Notes: generated by a model from the sequence alone, not told the origin. A DNA stretch of 33,166 bases from an uncultured Anaerolineales bacterium (GCA_937928015.1 CALFXA010000106.1:1-33166); one strand, 5' to 3'; shown: positions 1 to 5,233, numbered from the stretch's first letter. Program-made: numbers and translations.

Positions 1-1
1 C

Positions 2-103
2 AAAGCGATGGAACATTTAGATAAGAATTCCTATTCATGGGAAAAAGAGTTGGATTGTTCCGTTCAGGCCGAGACCATGAACGGTCATTATCTGCTGAGG
101 TGA
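2..103 (+). CDS. 3' end of an unidentified phage gene (partial)
   Basis: An open frame enters from the left edge and runs 33 codons to a TGA, four bases before the ATG of the next gene. The visible tail is acidic and contains EHLDKNSYSWEKELD and QAETMNGHYLLR. No domain can be recognised from this fragment. The tight spacing to the next gene, whose TGAGG ribosome-binding site overlaps this gene's last codons, fits the compact operon style that follows. The reading is plausible but rests only on an open frame and on spacing. Confidence 0.45.
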   Translation, partial: KAMEHLDKNSYSWEKELDCSVQAETMNGHYLLR

Positions 104-106
104 ATC

Positions 107-355
107 ATGAAAAACTTTGACCGAGTTATTGAACTGATCCGCGCTGAGCGCGAGCGCCAAATGGCTAAATGGGGTGTGCAGCATCATACTACTTTCACGT
201 GGATGGCCATTCTGATGGAAGAGGTTGGCGAAGCATCCCAAGCTGCACTTCATGATGTTTTCGGCGGTGAGCATGCAGGGACATTCAAGAAGGAGATGAT
301 CCACGTCGCTGCGGTGGCTGTTCAAATTCTTGAGCATTTGGTGGAGGTATATTGA
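107..355 (+). CDS. MazG-like nucleotide pyrophosphohydrolase domain protein
   Basis: This 82-aa protein has the pattern of short phage MazG-like proteins. An N-terminal helix reads IRAERERQMAKWG, followed by WMAILMEEVGEASQAA, which carries the EExxE-type metal-binding signature of all-alpha NTP pyrophosphohydrolases, and then a helix KKEMIHVAAVAVQILEHL. Family members hydrolyse nucleoside triphosphates to monophosphates, and phage versions are thought to adjust nucleotide or alarmone pools during infection. The length suits a minimal single-domain member. The ATG is preceded by TGAGG. The stop codon overlaps the ATG of the next gene, so the two are probably translationally coupled. The exact substrate cannot be told. 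Confidence 0.75.
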   Translation: MKNFDRVIELIRAERERQMAKWGVQHHTTFTWMAILMEEVGEASQAALHDVFGGEHAGTFKKEMIHVAAVAVQILEHLVEVY

Positions 356-660
356 TGGCTGTCCGATTTTTCAAATTACGCGATGGGACGATCACCAAGA
401 CGAGCAGCGGACATGGGAACCCTGTGAAGCCTGGACTGCCCGAAGAGCCTGGCGAGTGGATCGAGATCTCGTCGAGCGAGTATTACTGGCGCAAGCAGGG
501 ACGGGATAGACGCCCCCCGAACCCGAAGCGCAGTAAGACGCGGATCGATCTAGCAGTGGAATTGGCGATGCAGGTCCCTGAGGCGGTGCATGCCTACTGT
601 GTGAAGCATTTCGGGCATGGCAGCGGAGTGCGGTCCACCCGAGTAGCGGAGAGTGTGTGA
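355..660 (+). CDS. Hypothetical phage protein
   Basis: This gene encodes about 101 residues starting MAVRFFKLRDG. I chose the ATG at 355, which overlaps the TGA of the MazG-like gene; a TTG one codon earlier is possible. The middle is basic and proline-rich (RRPPNPKRSKTR). The C-terminal part (DLAVELAMQVPEAVHAYCVKHFGHG) looks helical. No family is recognised. Its own TGA overlaps the ATG of the DUF5131 gene, so it belongs to the same coupled phage accessory operon. Confidence 0.6.
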   Translation: MAVRFFKLRDGTITKTSSGHGNPVKPGLPEEPGEWIEISSSEYYWRKQGRDRRPPNPKRSKTRIDLAVELAMQVPEAVHAYCVKHFGHGSGVRSTRVAESV

Positions 661-1643
661 TGGGCGAGAACAGCAAGATCGAGTGGACGGACCACACGTT
701 CAACCCGTGGATGGGCTGCACGAAGGTGAGCGCGGGATGCCAGCATTGCTATGCCGAGCGCGAGATGGATGGACATTGGCACAAGGTGCAGTGGGGTCCG
801 CAAGGGACGCGGGTGCGCACCAGCGCTCAGATGTGGCGGAAGCCGTTGAAGTGGAACAAGACGTTGTGGGTCGAATGCCAATGCGGATGGCGCGGAGTTT
901 TCAACGAGCATGGACGCTGCCCCGCGTGCGAGCATCCGATGGTGGCCACCATGAACGTTGTGCGCCAGCGTGTGTTCTGCGCTTCTCTGGCGGACGTGTT
1001 CGAGCAGCGCGAGGAGCTTGATCTATGGCGCGCAGATCTGTGGAAGCTGATCGAGCAGACCCCGAACCTGGACTGGCTGATTCTGACCAAGCGCCCGCAG
1101 AACGTGCTGGACATGGTGCCGAGCAGTTGGCTGGAGCATTGGCCCGAGAACGTGTGGATGGGTACCAGTGTGGAGAACCAGCAAGCGGCGAATGAGCGCA
1201 TCCCTGCCCTGCTGAAGGTGCCTGCGCCTGTGCGGTTCCTGAGCTGCGAGCCGTTGCTGTCTTTTGTTGACCTGGGCTTTGATATTTGGTGGGATGAAGA
1301 TTATCACGATGGCAAGGTCAACAAGCCGCGCGATGGTGTTGCGCAGCGAATTGGAAAACTCATCGATTGGGTGATCACTGGAGGAGAGAGCGGGCCGAAG
1401 GCGCGGATCATGTCCTTGCAGGTGGTGCGGTCCATCGTCAGCCAGTGCCAAGCGGCGGACGTTCGCTTCCTGTTCAAGCAGTGGGGCGAGTGGGCTCCGA
1501 TCAGCCAGCTGGATTGGGTGACGGAGGAGACGCGTTTCAGCCATCAGCCTGTGGAGATCGATGGTGAACTGTATGCCTACGTGACCAAGGCGCGCGCGGG
1601 CCGCATGCTGGATGGGCGCGAGTGGTCGGAGATGCCGCGATGA
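660..1643 (+). CDS. DUF5131 (phage Gp37/Gp68) family protein
   Basis: This 327-aa protein opens with KIEWTDHTFNPWMGC and a CxxVSxGCxxCYAE motif (Cys20, Cys27, Cys30). This is the signature of the DUF5131 or Gp37/Gp68 family, which is common in phages and mobile elements and resembles the cluster-binding motif of radical-SAM enzymes. Further family landmarks are VFCASLADVFE, WLILTKRPQN, NVWMGTSVENQ, RFLSCEPLL and VITGGESG. The role is unknown; a nucleic-acid or tRNA modification function is only a guess. Residues about 73-95 carry an extra CxC...CPAC pattern that looks like a small zinc ribbon. The ATG at 660 is preferred over a GTG at 657 because ATGA coupling is the operon's habit. Confidence 0.85.
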   Translation: MGENSKIEWTDHTFNPWMGCTKVSAGCQHCYAEREMDGHWHKVQWGPQGTRVRTSAQMWRKPLKWNKTLWVECQCGWRGVFNEHGRCPACEHPMVATMNVVRQRVFCASLADVFEQREELDLWRADLWKLIEQTPNLDWLILTKRPQNVLDMVPSSWLEHWPENVWMGTSVENQQAANERIPALLKVPAPVRFLSCEPLLSFVDLGFDIWWDEDYHDGKVNKPRDGVAQRIGKLIDWVITGGESGPKARIMSLQVVRSIVSQCQAADVRFLFKQWGEWAPISQLDWVTEETRFSHQPVEIDGELYAYVTKARAGRMLDGREWSEMPR

Positions 1644-2143
1644 ACGACGTCATCGAGTTGGAGAACCGCATCGACGAGCAGGGCATGCGCGTGGTGCATC
1701 TGATGGCGAACCGCCAGTTGACGGCCACCGACCTGATCGGGTACTGGCCTCCCGATTGGGCCAAGGTAGAGACGATGCGGGACGCAGGAGCCTATCACCT
1801 GCGGGCGGAGTGGCCATACGTCCACATCATCGAGGTGCGGCCTGGCCAGCAGTACGTGCTGAGGGACATCCGCAAGGGCGAGCGGATCAGTGAGGCCGTG
1901 GGATCCGCTGTGCGTGACTATCTGCGCGAATTCGGGCATGGTCCGCAATATGCCTACCTGCGCCGCCTGCCGCGCAACGTGCCCATCGGGTACGCGATCC
2001 GCTACCTGGGCTGGGAGATCTTCTTGCTGCAGGCGGACGAGTGGCTGCCCGAGGGACGGGTGGCTGTGGGCGAGCCTGGCACGCAGATCGAGGACGTGAG
2101 CGATTCACTGGAGGCGGAGATCATCCCCGCCCCGATGGTCTGA
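1640..2143 (+). CDS. Hypothetical phage protein
   Basis: This gene encodes 167 residues starting MNDVIELENRIDEQGMR. The ATG overlaps the TGA of the DUF5131 gene (ATGA), which decides the start over an upstream GTG. The sequence mixes acidic and aromatic patches such as IGYWPPDWAKVETM and YAIRYLGWEIFLLQADEW, and ends acidic. It has no signal peptide and no membrane segment. No family is recognised. Its position in a coupled phage operon suggests an early or accessory role, and nothing more can be said. Confidence 0.65.
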   Translation: MNDVIELENRIDEQGMRVVHLMANRQLTATDLIGYWPPDWAKVETMRDAGAYHLRAEWPYVHIIEVRPGQQYVLRDIRKGERISEAVGSAVRDYLREFGHGPQYAYLRRLPRNVPIGYAIRYLGWEIFLLQADEWLPEGRVAVGEPGTQIEDVSDSLEAEIIPAPMV

Positions 2144-2155
2144 AAGGAGACCTTT

Positions 2156-2476
2156 ATGGCTGGGAACCTGGGCAATTTGAAACAATGGACGTGCGAGAAC
2201 GGTCATGTGCTGGGCGTGATCCGCAGAGACAAGGCCCACACGGATGGCGGACGCGAGTTCTGGGTCTCGCGGCTGATGCTCTTCCGCGAGGCAGTGAACC
2301 TGGAAGCGGTGAGGGCCGAAAACGTGGACGTGATGGCGCTGATCGAGGGTACCACGCTGGACGTGCGGTGTTCGGTGCCTGGCTGCGGATGCTCACGCAC
2401 CTGGTGGGCGGGCGATGACGCCTACGAGCGACTGATGGAGCGCGTGCGCGCTCCCCTACCCAATCATGGAGGATAA
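2156..2476 (+). CDS. Hypothetical protein with possible zinc-binding cysteines
   Basis: This 106-aa protein starts MAGNLGNLKQWTCENGHVLG and is preceded by a good AAAGGAG site. It carries a C-x3-H pair near residues 13-17 and a C-x4-C-x-C group (CSVPGCGC) near residues 80-87. Together these could form a small zinc-ribbon-like fold, as in many phage proteins that begin with W-x-C-x-x-G-H. No enzymatic motif is visible. It lies between the unknown 1640-2143 gene and the small membrane protein gene. The stop and the next ATG are only two bases apart, so it belongs to the same transcript. Confidence 0.6.
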   Translation: MAGNLGNLKQWTCENGHVLGVIRRDKAHTDGGREFWVSRLMLFREAVNLEAVRAENVDVMALIEGTTLDVRCSVPGCGCSRTWWAGDDAYERLMERVRAPLPNHGG

Positions 2477-2477
2477 G

Positions 2478-2603
2478 ATGTGGATCGGAGTGGTCGTGGT
2501 GTTGATGGTCATCTTCGGCGGCGTGGCGGCCTGGCTGCGCAATGCCCCCGAGGGGTATGAGGATGAGCATGGGTTTCATTTGGGGGGGAAGCCCAATGAG
2601 TAA
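2478..2603 (+). CDS. Small single-pass membrane protein
   Basis: This gene encodes 41 residues. It opens with a hydrophobic stretch [20 protein letters not shown], long enough for one membrane span, and ends in a charged tail containing [16 protein letters not shown] at 2468-2472 is an excellent ribosome-binding site for the ATG at 2478. The last eight bases overlap the start of the integron integrase gene. Translation of intI is therefore probably coupled to this phage-type gene, which links the integrase to the phage operon. The function is unknown; small membrane proteins of this shape occur in many phages. Confidence 0.55.
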   Translation: MWIGVVVVLMVIFGGVAAWLRNAPEGYEDEHGFHLGGKPNE

Positions 2604-3567
2604 GTTTCTGGATGAGCTGCGCGACAAAATCCGCGTGAAGCAATATGCCTACAAAACTGAAAAGGCTTACCTGGACTGGGTAGAGCGATATATCCGCTTT
2701 CATGGAATCAAGCATCCCAAAGATATGGGACGCATTGAAATCGAAGCCTATCTGACACATCTGTCAAAAACGGGAGTTTCTGCCAGCACTCAGAATCAAG
2801 CGATGGCTGCGATCCTGTTCATGTATCGGGAAATGCTTGGCATTACGTTCGATGGCATTCAATCGATCCGTGCGAAGGGTTCCGCACATATCCCAACCGT
2901 TTTGACGATCGAGGAAGTGAAGCGTGTATTGTGCAGGCTGCGCGGTCAATATCACATGATCGGATATTTGCTTTATGGTGGTGGTCTGCGGTTGATGGAA
3001 TGCCTGCGGCTGCGCGTCAAAGATGTTGACTTTGAATTGCGTACCATCACTCTGAGAGATACCAAGAGCAATCGAGATCGCGTGACAGTGCTGCCTGAGG
3101 CGGTGATTGAACCGCTGAAGCTACATTTGTCCAAAGTCAAAGCGCAGCATGACGAGGATTTAGCGCATGGCTATGGAAGCGTCGAGATGCCTGGCGCGCT
3201 GGCGCGAAAATATCCGAATGCGGAATATGAATGGGCCTGGCAGTATGTGTTTCCCGCTGGGAAGATGTCACGCGATCCACGCAGCGGGGTTGTGAGACGC
3301 CATCATCTCTATGAGACATCGGTGCAAAAGGCGGTTCGCCAGGCCGCGCGTGAGGCTGGCATTACAAAGCCCGTTGGTCCGCACACGTTCAGACACTCAT
3401 TTGCCACTCACCTATTGCAAGGAGGAACAGACATTCGAAAGATACAGGAATTGCTTGGGCATAAAGACCTGAAAACCACGATGATTTATACTCATGTGGC
3501 GGGCATCGGTGCGGGGGTGAAATCGCCCCTGGATAGTATGGTTATTAGTGACCCTGCGGGTCTCTAA
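2596..3567 (+). CDS. intI: Integron integrase IntI (tyrosine recombinase)
   Basis: This 323-aa tyrosine recombinase captures and shuffles gene cassettes by recombining attI with folded single-stranded attC sites. The catalytic set is complete: Arg132, Lys157, His263, Arg266, His289 and Tyr298. Each lies exactly 14 residues before its IntI1 counterpart (146, 171, 277, 280, 303, 312). The insertion that separates IntI from XerC/D relatives is present at about residues 200-235 ([20 protein letters not shown], then DPRSG and RRHHL). The N-terminal SAM-like domain is complete, and the C-terminus has the usual GVKSPLD. Start choice: the ATG at 2596 gives [13 protein letters not shown] and overlaps the stop of the small membrane gene; the open frame extends upstream to 2542 without conservation. 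Unlike class 1 integrons, intI reads in the same direction as its cassettes. The gene is visibly more AT-rich than the phage genes on either side. Confidence 0.95.
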   Translation: MSKFLDELRDKIRVKQYAYKTEKAYLDWVERYIRFHGIKHPKDMGRIEIEAYLTHLSKTGVSASTQNQAMAAILFMYREMLGITFDGIQSIRAKGSAHIPTVLTIEEVKRVLCRLRGQYHMIGYLLYGGGLRLMECLRLRVKDVDFELRTITLRDTKSNRDRVTVLPEAVIEPLKLHLSKVKAQHDEDLAHGYGSVEMPGALARKYPNAEYEWAWQYVFPAGKMSRDPRSGVVRRHHLYETSVQKAVRQAAREAGITKPVGPHTFRHSFATHLLQGGTDIRKIQELLGHKDLKTTMIYTHVAGIGAGVKSPLDSMVISDPAGL

Positions 3568-3583
3568 TAAAGAGTTGGAAGGC
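3548..3583 (+). other. attI-like integration site
   Basis: The recombination point lies between G3574 and T3575, seven bases after the intI stop. A short GACCC-TGC-GGGTC hairpin (3550-3562) overlaps the end of intI. The bases to the right (TTGGAAGGC) belong to cassette 1, because they are the exact complement of that cassette's R'' box at 3714. Joining G3574 to T5129 rebuilds the presumed empty site, AAAGAG then TTCGCCTGAC. Sites for extra integrase binding cannot be pinned down by eye. Confidence 0.6.
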
Positions 3584-3838
3584 ACGGTGAAAAATGGCAA
3601 AAATGACAATCGAAGTTTATCAATGCGAAATTTGCAAAGGTGCTATCTTGGGTTCTATGGTTGGTTTCGGTGATGGGTCAGGTGATAGTTTTGTGCACCT
3701 GCATTGCTGGGTAGCCTTCCAACAAGGCTTGCACCCGACTGGTGGGAGTCTGCCGCCTTCCGAGCATTGGACTACCCCCGAAGGTATGCCTACTCCTAAA
3801 GTGAATCTAGTCCCGCCCACCAGCGGGTAAAGCAGCCG
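3575..3838 (+). mobile_element. Integron gene cassette 1
   Basis: This 264-bp cassette is bounded by G^TT junctions. It starts TTGGAAGGC, and its attC R'' box reads GCCTTCCAAC, so the circular form restores a perfectly paired R''/R' core. The ORF begins 19 bases inside the cassette and runs through attC to a TAA in the L' box. This first position in the array should be the most recently captured one. Confidence 0.85.
3594..3830 (+). CDS. Cassette 1 hypothetical protein, zinc-knuckle-like
   Basis: This 78-aa protein starts MAKMTIEVYQCEICKG. A C-x2-C pair (residues 11-14) followed by H-x-H-C (about residues 37-40) suggests a small treble-clef or zinc-knuckle fold. The last 35 or so residues are encoded by the attC site itself and are rich in Pro, Gly and Thr, so they may have little structure. 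The stop codon is the TAA inside the L' box of attC1. No family is recognised. Translation could begin from a weak GGTGA site after read-through from intI. Confidence 0.6.
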   Translation: MAKMTIEVYQCEICKGAILGSMVGFGDGSGDSFVHLHCWVAFQQGLHPTGGSLPPSEHWTTPEGMPTPKVNLVPPTSG

Positions 3839-3844
3839 TTCGGC
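3714..3844 (+). repeat. attC site of cassette 1
   Basis: R'' is GCCTTCCAAC at 3714-3723. L'' (GGCTTGCACCCGACTGGTGGG region, 3726-3746) pairs with L' (CCCACCAG-CGGGT, then AAGCAGCC, about 3816-3837), and R' begins at G3838. One extra base in L'' stays unpaired in the GA/CG step, as in classical attC hairpins. Total length is 131 bp, within the usual range. Confidence 0.8.
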
Positions 3845-4213
3845 GGCGCTGCTCGGGGAGCCATTCGGCCCCCACTCGCAGCCGCCGAAATGGGCGAAGT
3901 TGAACAACGGGAGCTTCGGCTCACTGAAAGGATAAATATGTCGCTAGAACAGCTTGAATATATCAAAAAGTGGTGTTTGCAAGACCAGTCGTCTTTGACG
4001 GCAAGAGGTGTCGCTGACGCTGTTGTTAGAATGATTGACGACATCTTGCCCGACCGCGCCGCCGAACTCCCGTTGGAGCGGACGAGCGGGACATGCCCCT
4101 CGTGTGGCTTAATGTACGCCGTTATGGTAGATGGTACTAAGGTGTGCGACTGTAATGCGGAACAGGTGTTGGGGCATGTCTAAATACACCGCCCGCCGCT
4201 CAACTTCGCCCAT
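3839..4213 (+). mobile_element. Integron gene cassette 2 (aberrant attC)
   Basis: This 375-bp segment lies between the attC1 junction and the start of cassette 3. It begins TTCGGCGGC. The complement GCCGCCGAA occurs at 3881-3889, early in the cassette instead of near its end. In the circular form, 25 bases ending in that start pair with 3881-3905 with a single mismatch. The base before the right junction is T (4213), not the near-universal G. Confidence 0.65.
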
Positions 4214-4219
4214 TTAGGC
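3881..4219 (+). repeat. attC-like palindrome of cassette 2 with ORF in its loop
   Basis: The left arm (3881-3905) contains R''-like GCCGCCGAAA and L''-like GGGCGAAGTTGAAC. The right arm (4198-4213) is GCTCAACTTCGCCCAT, which continues across the junction. Between the arms are about 290 bases holding the cassette ORF. Normal attC loops are far shorter. No unpaired extrahelical bases are visible. The AAA of the left arm matches the TTT at the right junction, replacing the usual AAC/GTT. Confidence 0.55.
3938..4183 (+). CDS. Cassette 2 hypothetical protein with CxxC motif
   Basis: This gene encodes 81 residues starting MSLEQLEYIKKWCLQDQ. I chose the ATG at 3938 because AAAGGA lies just upstream (3927-3932). 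An ATG at 3890 in the same frame would start inside the attC arm. The N-terminal half is helical. The C-terminal half has CPSCG (about residues 53-57) and a later CDC, which look like a zinc-ribbon. No family is recognised. The whole gene sits in the loop between the two attC arms of its cassette. Confidence 0.6.
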   Translation: MSLEQLEYIKKWCLQDQSSLTARGVADAVVRMIDDILPDRAAELPLERTSGTCPSCGLMYAVMVDGTKVCDCNAEQVLGHV

Positions 4220-4543
4220 AACAAGGAGCAAACGATGAAGGCTGAAAGAATTGACGAATATCACAAACATGGTTGCCACTTTTACGGCAAACTTGCAGTC
4301 GTGCATTATCTCGATGACGCAAAGAATGACCAGGAGTGGGGAACATTCGGCGCGGGCATCTCGCTGGATTATCTCGATAAGGCGATGGCACTTGTCAAAG
4401 AACGGTATGGCGCAAATGTTGAAGTCTTGCTATCCATGCCCGATTTGGTGGTGCGTGTTGCCTAACATTGTGTGCAGCCGACAGGGGGCGGGCGGCGCGT
4501 TTTTTGGACAAGTGCTTATGCCCCCTGCGGCTAACACTTGCCG
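4214..4543 (+). mobile_element. Integron gene cassette 3
   Basis: This 330-bp cassette starts TTAGGCAAC. Its own R'' box (GTTGCCTAAC, 4457-4466) is the exact complement. It ends at G4543 in a canonical GTTGGGC core. It carries one ORF whose TAA stop lies inside R''. Confidence 0.85.
4235..4465 (+). CDS. Cassette 3 hypothetical protein
   Basis: This gene encodes 76 residues starting MKAERIDEYHKHGCHFYGKL, with a strong AAGGAG site nine bases upstream. It looks like a small alpha/beta protein with strand KLAVVHYL, helix SLDYLDKAMALVKERYG and strand NVEVLLSM. It has no membrane segment and no known motif. The TAA stop overlaps the R'' box of attC3, the commonest arrangement for cassette genes. 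The function is unknown. Confidence 0.65.
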   Translation: MKAERIDEYHKHGCHFYGKLAVVHYLDDAKNDQEWGTFGAGISLDYLDKAMALVKERYGANVEVLLSMPDLVVRVA

Positions 4544-4549
4544 TTGGGC
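4457..4549 (+). repeat. attC site of cassette 3
   Basis: R'' is GTTGCCTAAC (4457-4466) and R' is GTTGGGC (4543-4549). GTGCAGCCGACAGGGGG (4472-4488) pairs with CCCCCTGCGGCTAACAC (4521-4537), leaving one extrahelical base in the middle. The length is 93 bp. It is the most canonical attC of the array. Confidence 0.88.
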
Positions 4550-4785
4550 GTATACTTGGCAAAAAGGAGTCTTATATGCCAAAATGGGTTGAAAAAGTTG
4601 CTCTCGCAATTTGCCGAGAATGGGATTTGAAATATCGTGACGGAAGCGGATATGTTTATATCGAAGAAATAAAAGAAAAGATTTGGAATGAGTATAAAAA
4701 CGCCCAACAAAGCGTGCACCCGATGAGGGGAAGGCGGCGCAAAAATAGGACGGTTTCGCGTGCCCCTCGCGGGTAACGCAAACCG
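4544..4785 (+). mobile_element. Integron gene cassette 4
   Basis: This 242-bp cassette, the smallest of the array, starts TTGGGCG. Its R'' CGCCCAAC (4701-4708) is the exact complement. It ends at G4785 in GTTGGCT. It carries one ORF that reads through the attC site. Confidence 0.85.
4576..4776 (+). CDS. Cassette 4 hypothetical protein
   Basis: This gene encodes 66 residues starting MPKWVEKVALAICREWDLKY, preceded by AAGGAG at 4564-4569. The first 45 residues form a compact charged helical segment. The tail NAQQSVHPMRGRRRKN and on to RAPRG is translated attC sequence and ends at the TAA of the L' box. That basic tail is typical of cassette ORFs that lack a stop before attC. An open frame extends upstream to 4468, but it crosses the previous attC and lacks a ribosome-binding site. 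No family is recognised. Confidence 0.6.
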   Translation: MPKWVEKVALAICREWDLKYRDGSGYVYIEEIKEKIWNEYKNAQQSVHPMRGRRRKNRTVSRAPRG

Positions 4786-4791
4786 TTGGCT
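4701..4791 (+). repeat. attC site of cassette 4
   Basis: R'' is CGCCCAAC (4701-4708) and R' is GTTGGCT (4785-4791). GCGTGCACCCGATGAGGGG (4712-4730) pairs with CCCCTCGCGGGTAACGC (4763-4779), with small bulges where extrahelical bases belong. The length is 91 bp. Confidence 0.85.
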
Positions 4792-5128
4792 GCTTAGGAG
4801 CATAATGAGAAACTTTTGGCTAAAACGTATCGAAGATGAAAGCGGCGTGTCAGGCGTTGGTGTTGTTGCCGAAGGCGCGCAGTTTGAAAACGGCAAGTGC
4901 GTTCTTGCTTGGGTCACTCAATTTCAAAGCGTAGCGGTCTATGACAGCATAGAAGAATTAGAGCGTATTCATGGGCATAATGGCAAAACTCTGGTGGTGT
5001 GGGCGCAGCCAACACAGCGTGCGCTGGACTTGCCTTACGTTACGCCTCAAAAATTCGACCGTTGCCAAACTTGCGGTACTCTGCTTAGGGTCATCTTCGA
5101 CCCATCGGAAAGCCAGTAACGCAAACCG
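4786..5128 (+). mobile_element. Integron gene cassette 5 (last)
   Basis: This 343-bp cassette starts TTGGCTGC. Its R'' GCAGCCAAC (5005-5013) is the exact complement. It ends at G5128 in GTTCGCC. No box complementary to the following TTCGCCTGAC was found to the right, so the array ends here and phage control DNA begins. Confidence 0.82.
4805..5119 (+). CDS. Cassette 5 conserved cassette-type hypothetical protein
   Basis: This gene encodes 104 residues starting MRNFWLKRIEDESGVSGVG. This opening, with VVAEGAQFENGKCVLAWVTQ, YDSIEELERIHGHNGKT and VVW, matches a small protein type I recall as frequent in integron cassettes and some phages (no database was searched). Its usual C-terminal end is near VVW (about residue 69). 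The remaining 35 residues are encoded by attC5, contain CQTCG, and end at the TAA of the L' box. A GGAG site lies six bases before the ATG. An upstream in-frame start at 4760 would fall in the preceding attC and is rejected. The molecular role is unknown. Confidence 0.72.
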   Translation: MRNFWLKRIEDESGVSGVGVVAEGAQFENGKCVLAWVTQFQSVAVYDSIEELERIHGHNGKTLVVWAQPTQRALDLPYVTPQKFDRCQTCGTLLRVIFDPSESQ

Positions 5129-5134
5129 TTCGCC
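5005..5134 (+). repeat. attC site of cassette 5
   Basis: R'' is GCAGCCAAC (5005-5013) and the R' core is GTTCGCC (5128-5134). GCGTGCGCTGG (5017-5027) pairs with CCAGTAACGC (5113-5122) around a roughly 85-base loop. The motif TAACGCAAACCGTT before the junction is identical to that in attC4. The length is 130 bp. Confidence 0.78.
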
Positions 5135-5138
5135 TGAC

Positions 5139-5167
5139 TTGACAAATTAGAACGTACATTCTAAAAT
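5139..5167 (+). promoter_or_regulatory. Sigma-70-type promoter P1 in phage control region
   Basis: TTGACA (5139-5144), a 17-base spacer and TAAAAT (5162-5167) form a near-consensus promoter reading rightwards. It starts 10 bases after the last cassette junction. An 18-bp palindrome fills the spacer, so the promoter should be repressible. The predicted start is near 5174, at the foot of the next hairpin. Confidence 0.75.
5147..5164. promoter_or_regulatory. Operator O1 (18-bp palindrome)
   Basis: TTAGAA-CGTACA-TTCTAA is a perfect 6+6 palindrome between the -35 and -10 of P1. Its core GAAC-N4-ATTC differs by one base from the Gram-positive LexA box GAAC-N4-GTTC, so either a LexA-like host protein or the phage repressor may bind it. 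Two related copies follow at 5366 and 5515. Confidence 0.65.
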
Positions 5168-5173
5168 GAAAAA

Positions 5174-5216
5174 GAGCAGCCAACGCAGGGCCCGCATGTC
5201 ATTGCGTTGGCTGCTC
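5174..5216 (+). other. 14-bp perfect hairpin, attC-core-like
   Basis: GAGCAGCCAACGCA (5174-5187) and TGCGTTGGCTGCTC (5203-5216) pair perfectly around a 15-base loop. The inner GCAGCCAAC...GTTGGCTGC equals the R''/R' core of cassette 5. No T-tract follows, so it is not an intrinsic terminator. It would form at the very 5' end of an RNA from P1. Confidence 0.6.
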
Positions 5217-5233
5217 TGGAAAGGATATGTATC

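Noticed and set aside
3888..4215. 18-bp inverted repeats around ORF2 as the ends of a small transposon
   Set aside because: Complementarity continues for nine more bases into the cassette start across the predicted recombination junction, which attC explains and transposon ends do not; there is no target duplication or transposase. Kept only as an alternative.
4468..4592. Upstream extensions of cassette ORFs through the preceding attC (4468 and 4251 frames)
   Set aside because: They translate the attC hairpin of the previous cassette and have no ribosome-binding site; the starts at 4576 and 4235 each have AAGGAG.
3714..5134. CRISPR array
   Set aside because: The repeated elements differ in sequence and are spaced 240-375 bases apart with genes between; they fit attC sites.
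5129..5216. A sixth cassette after attC5
   Set aside because: No complement of TTCGCCTGAC is present downstream, so no R'' box or closing attC can be assigned.
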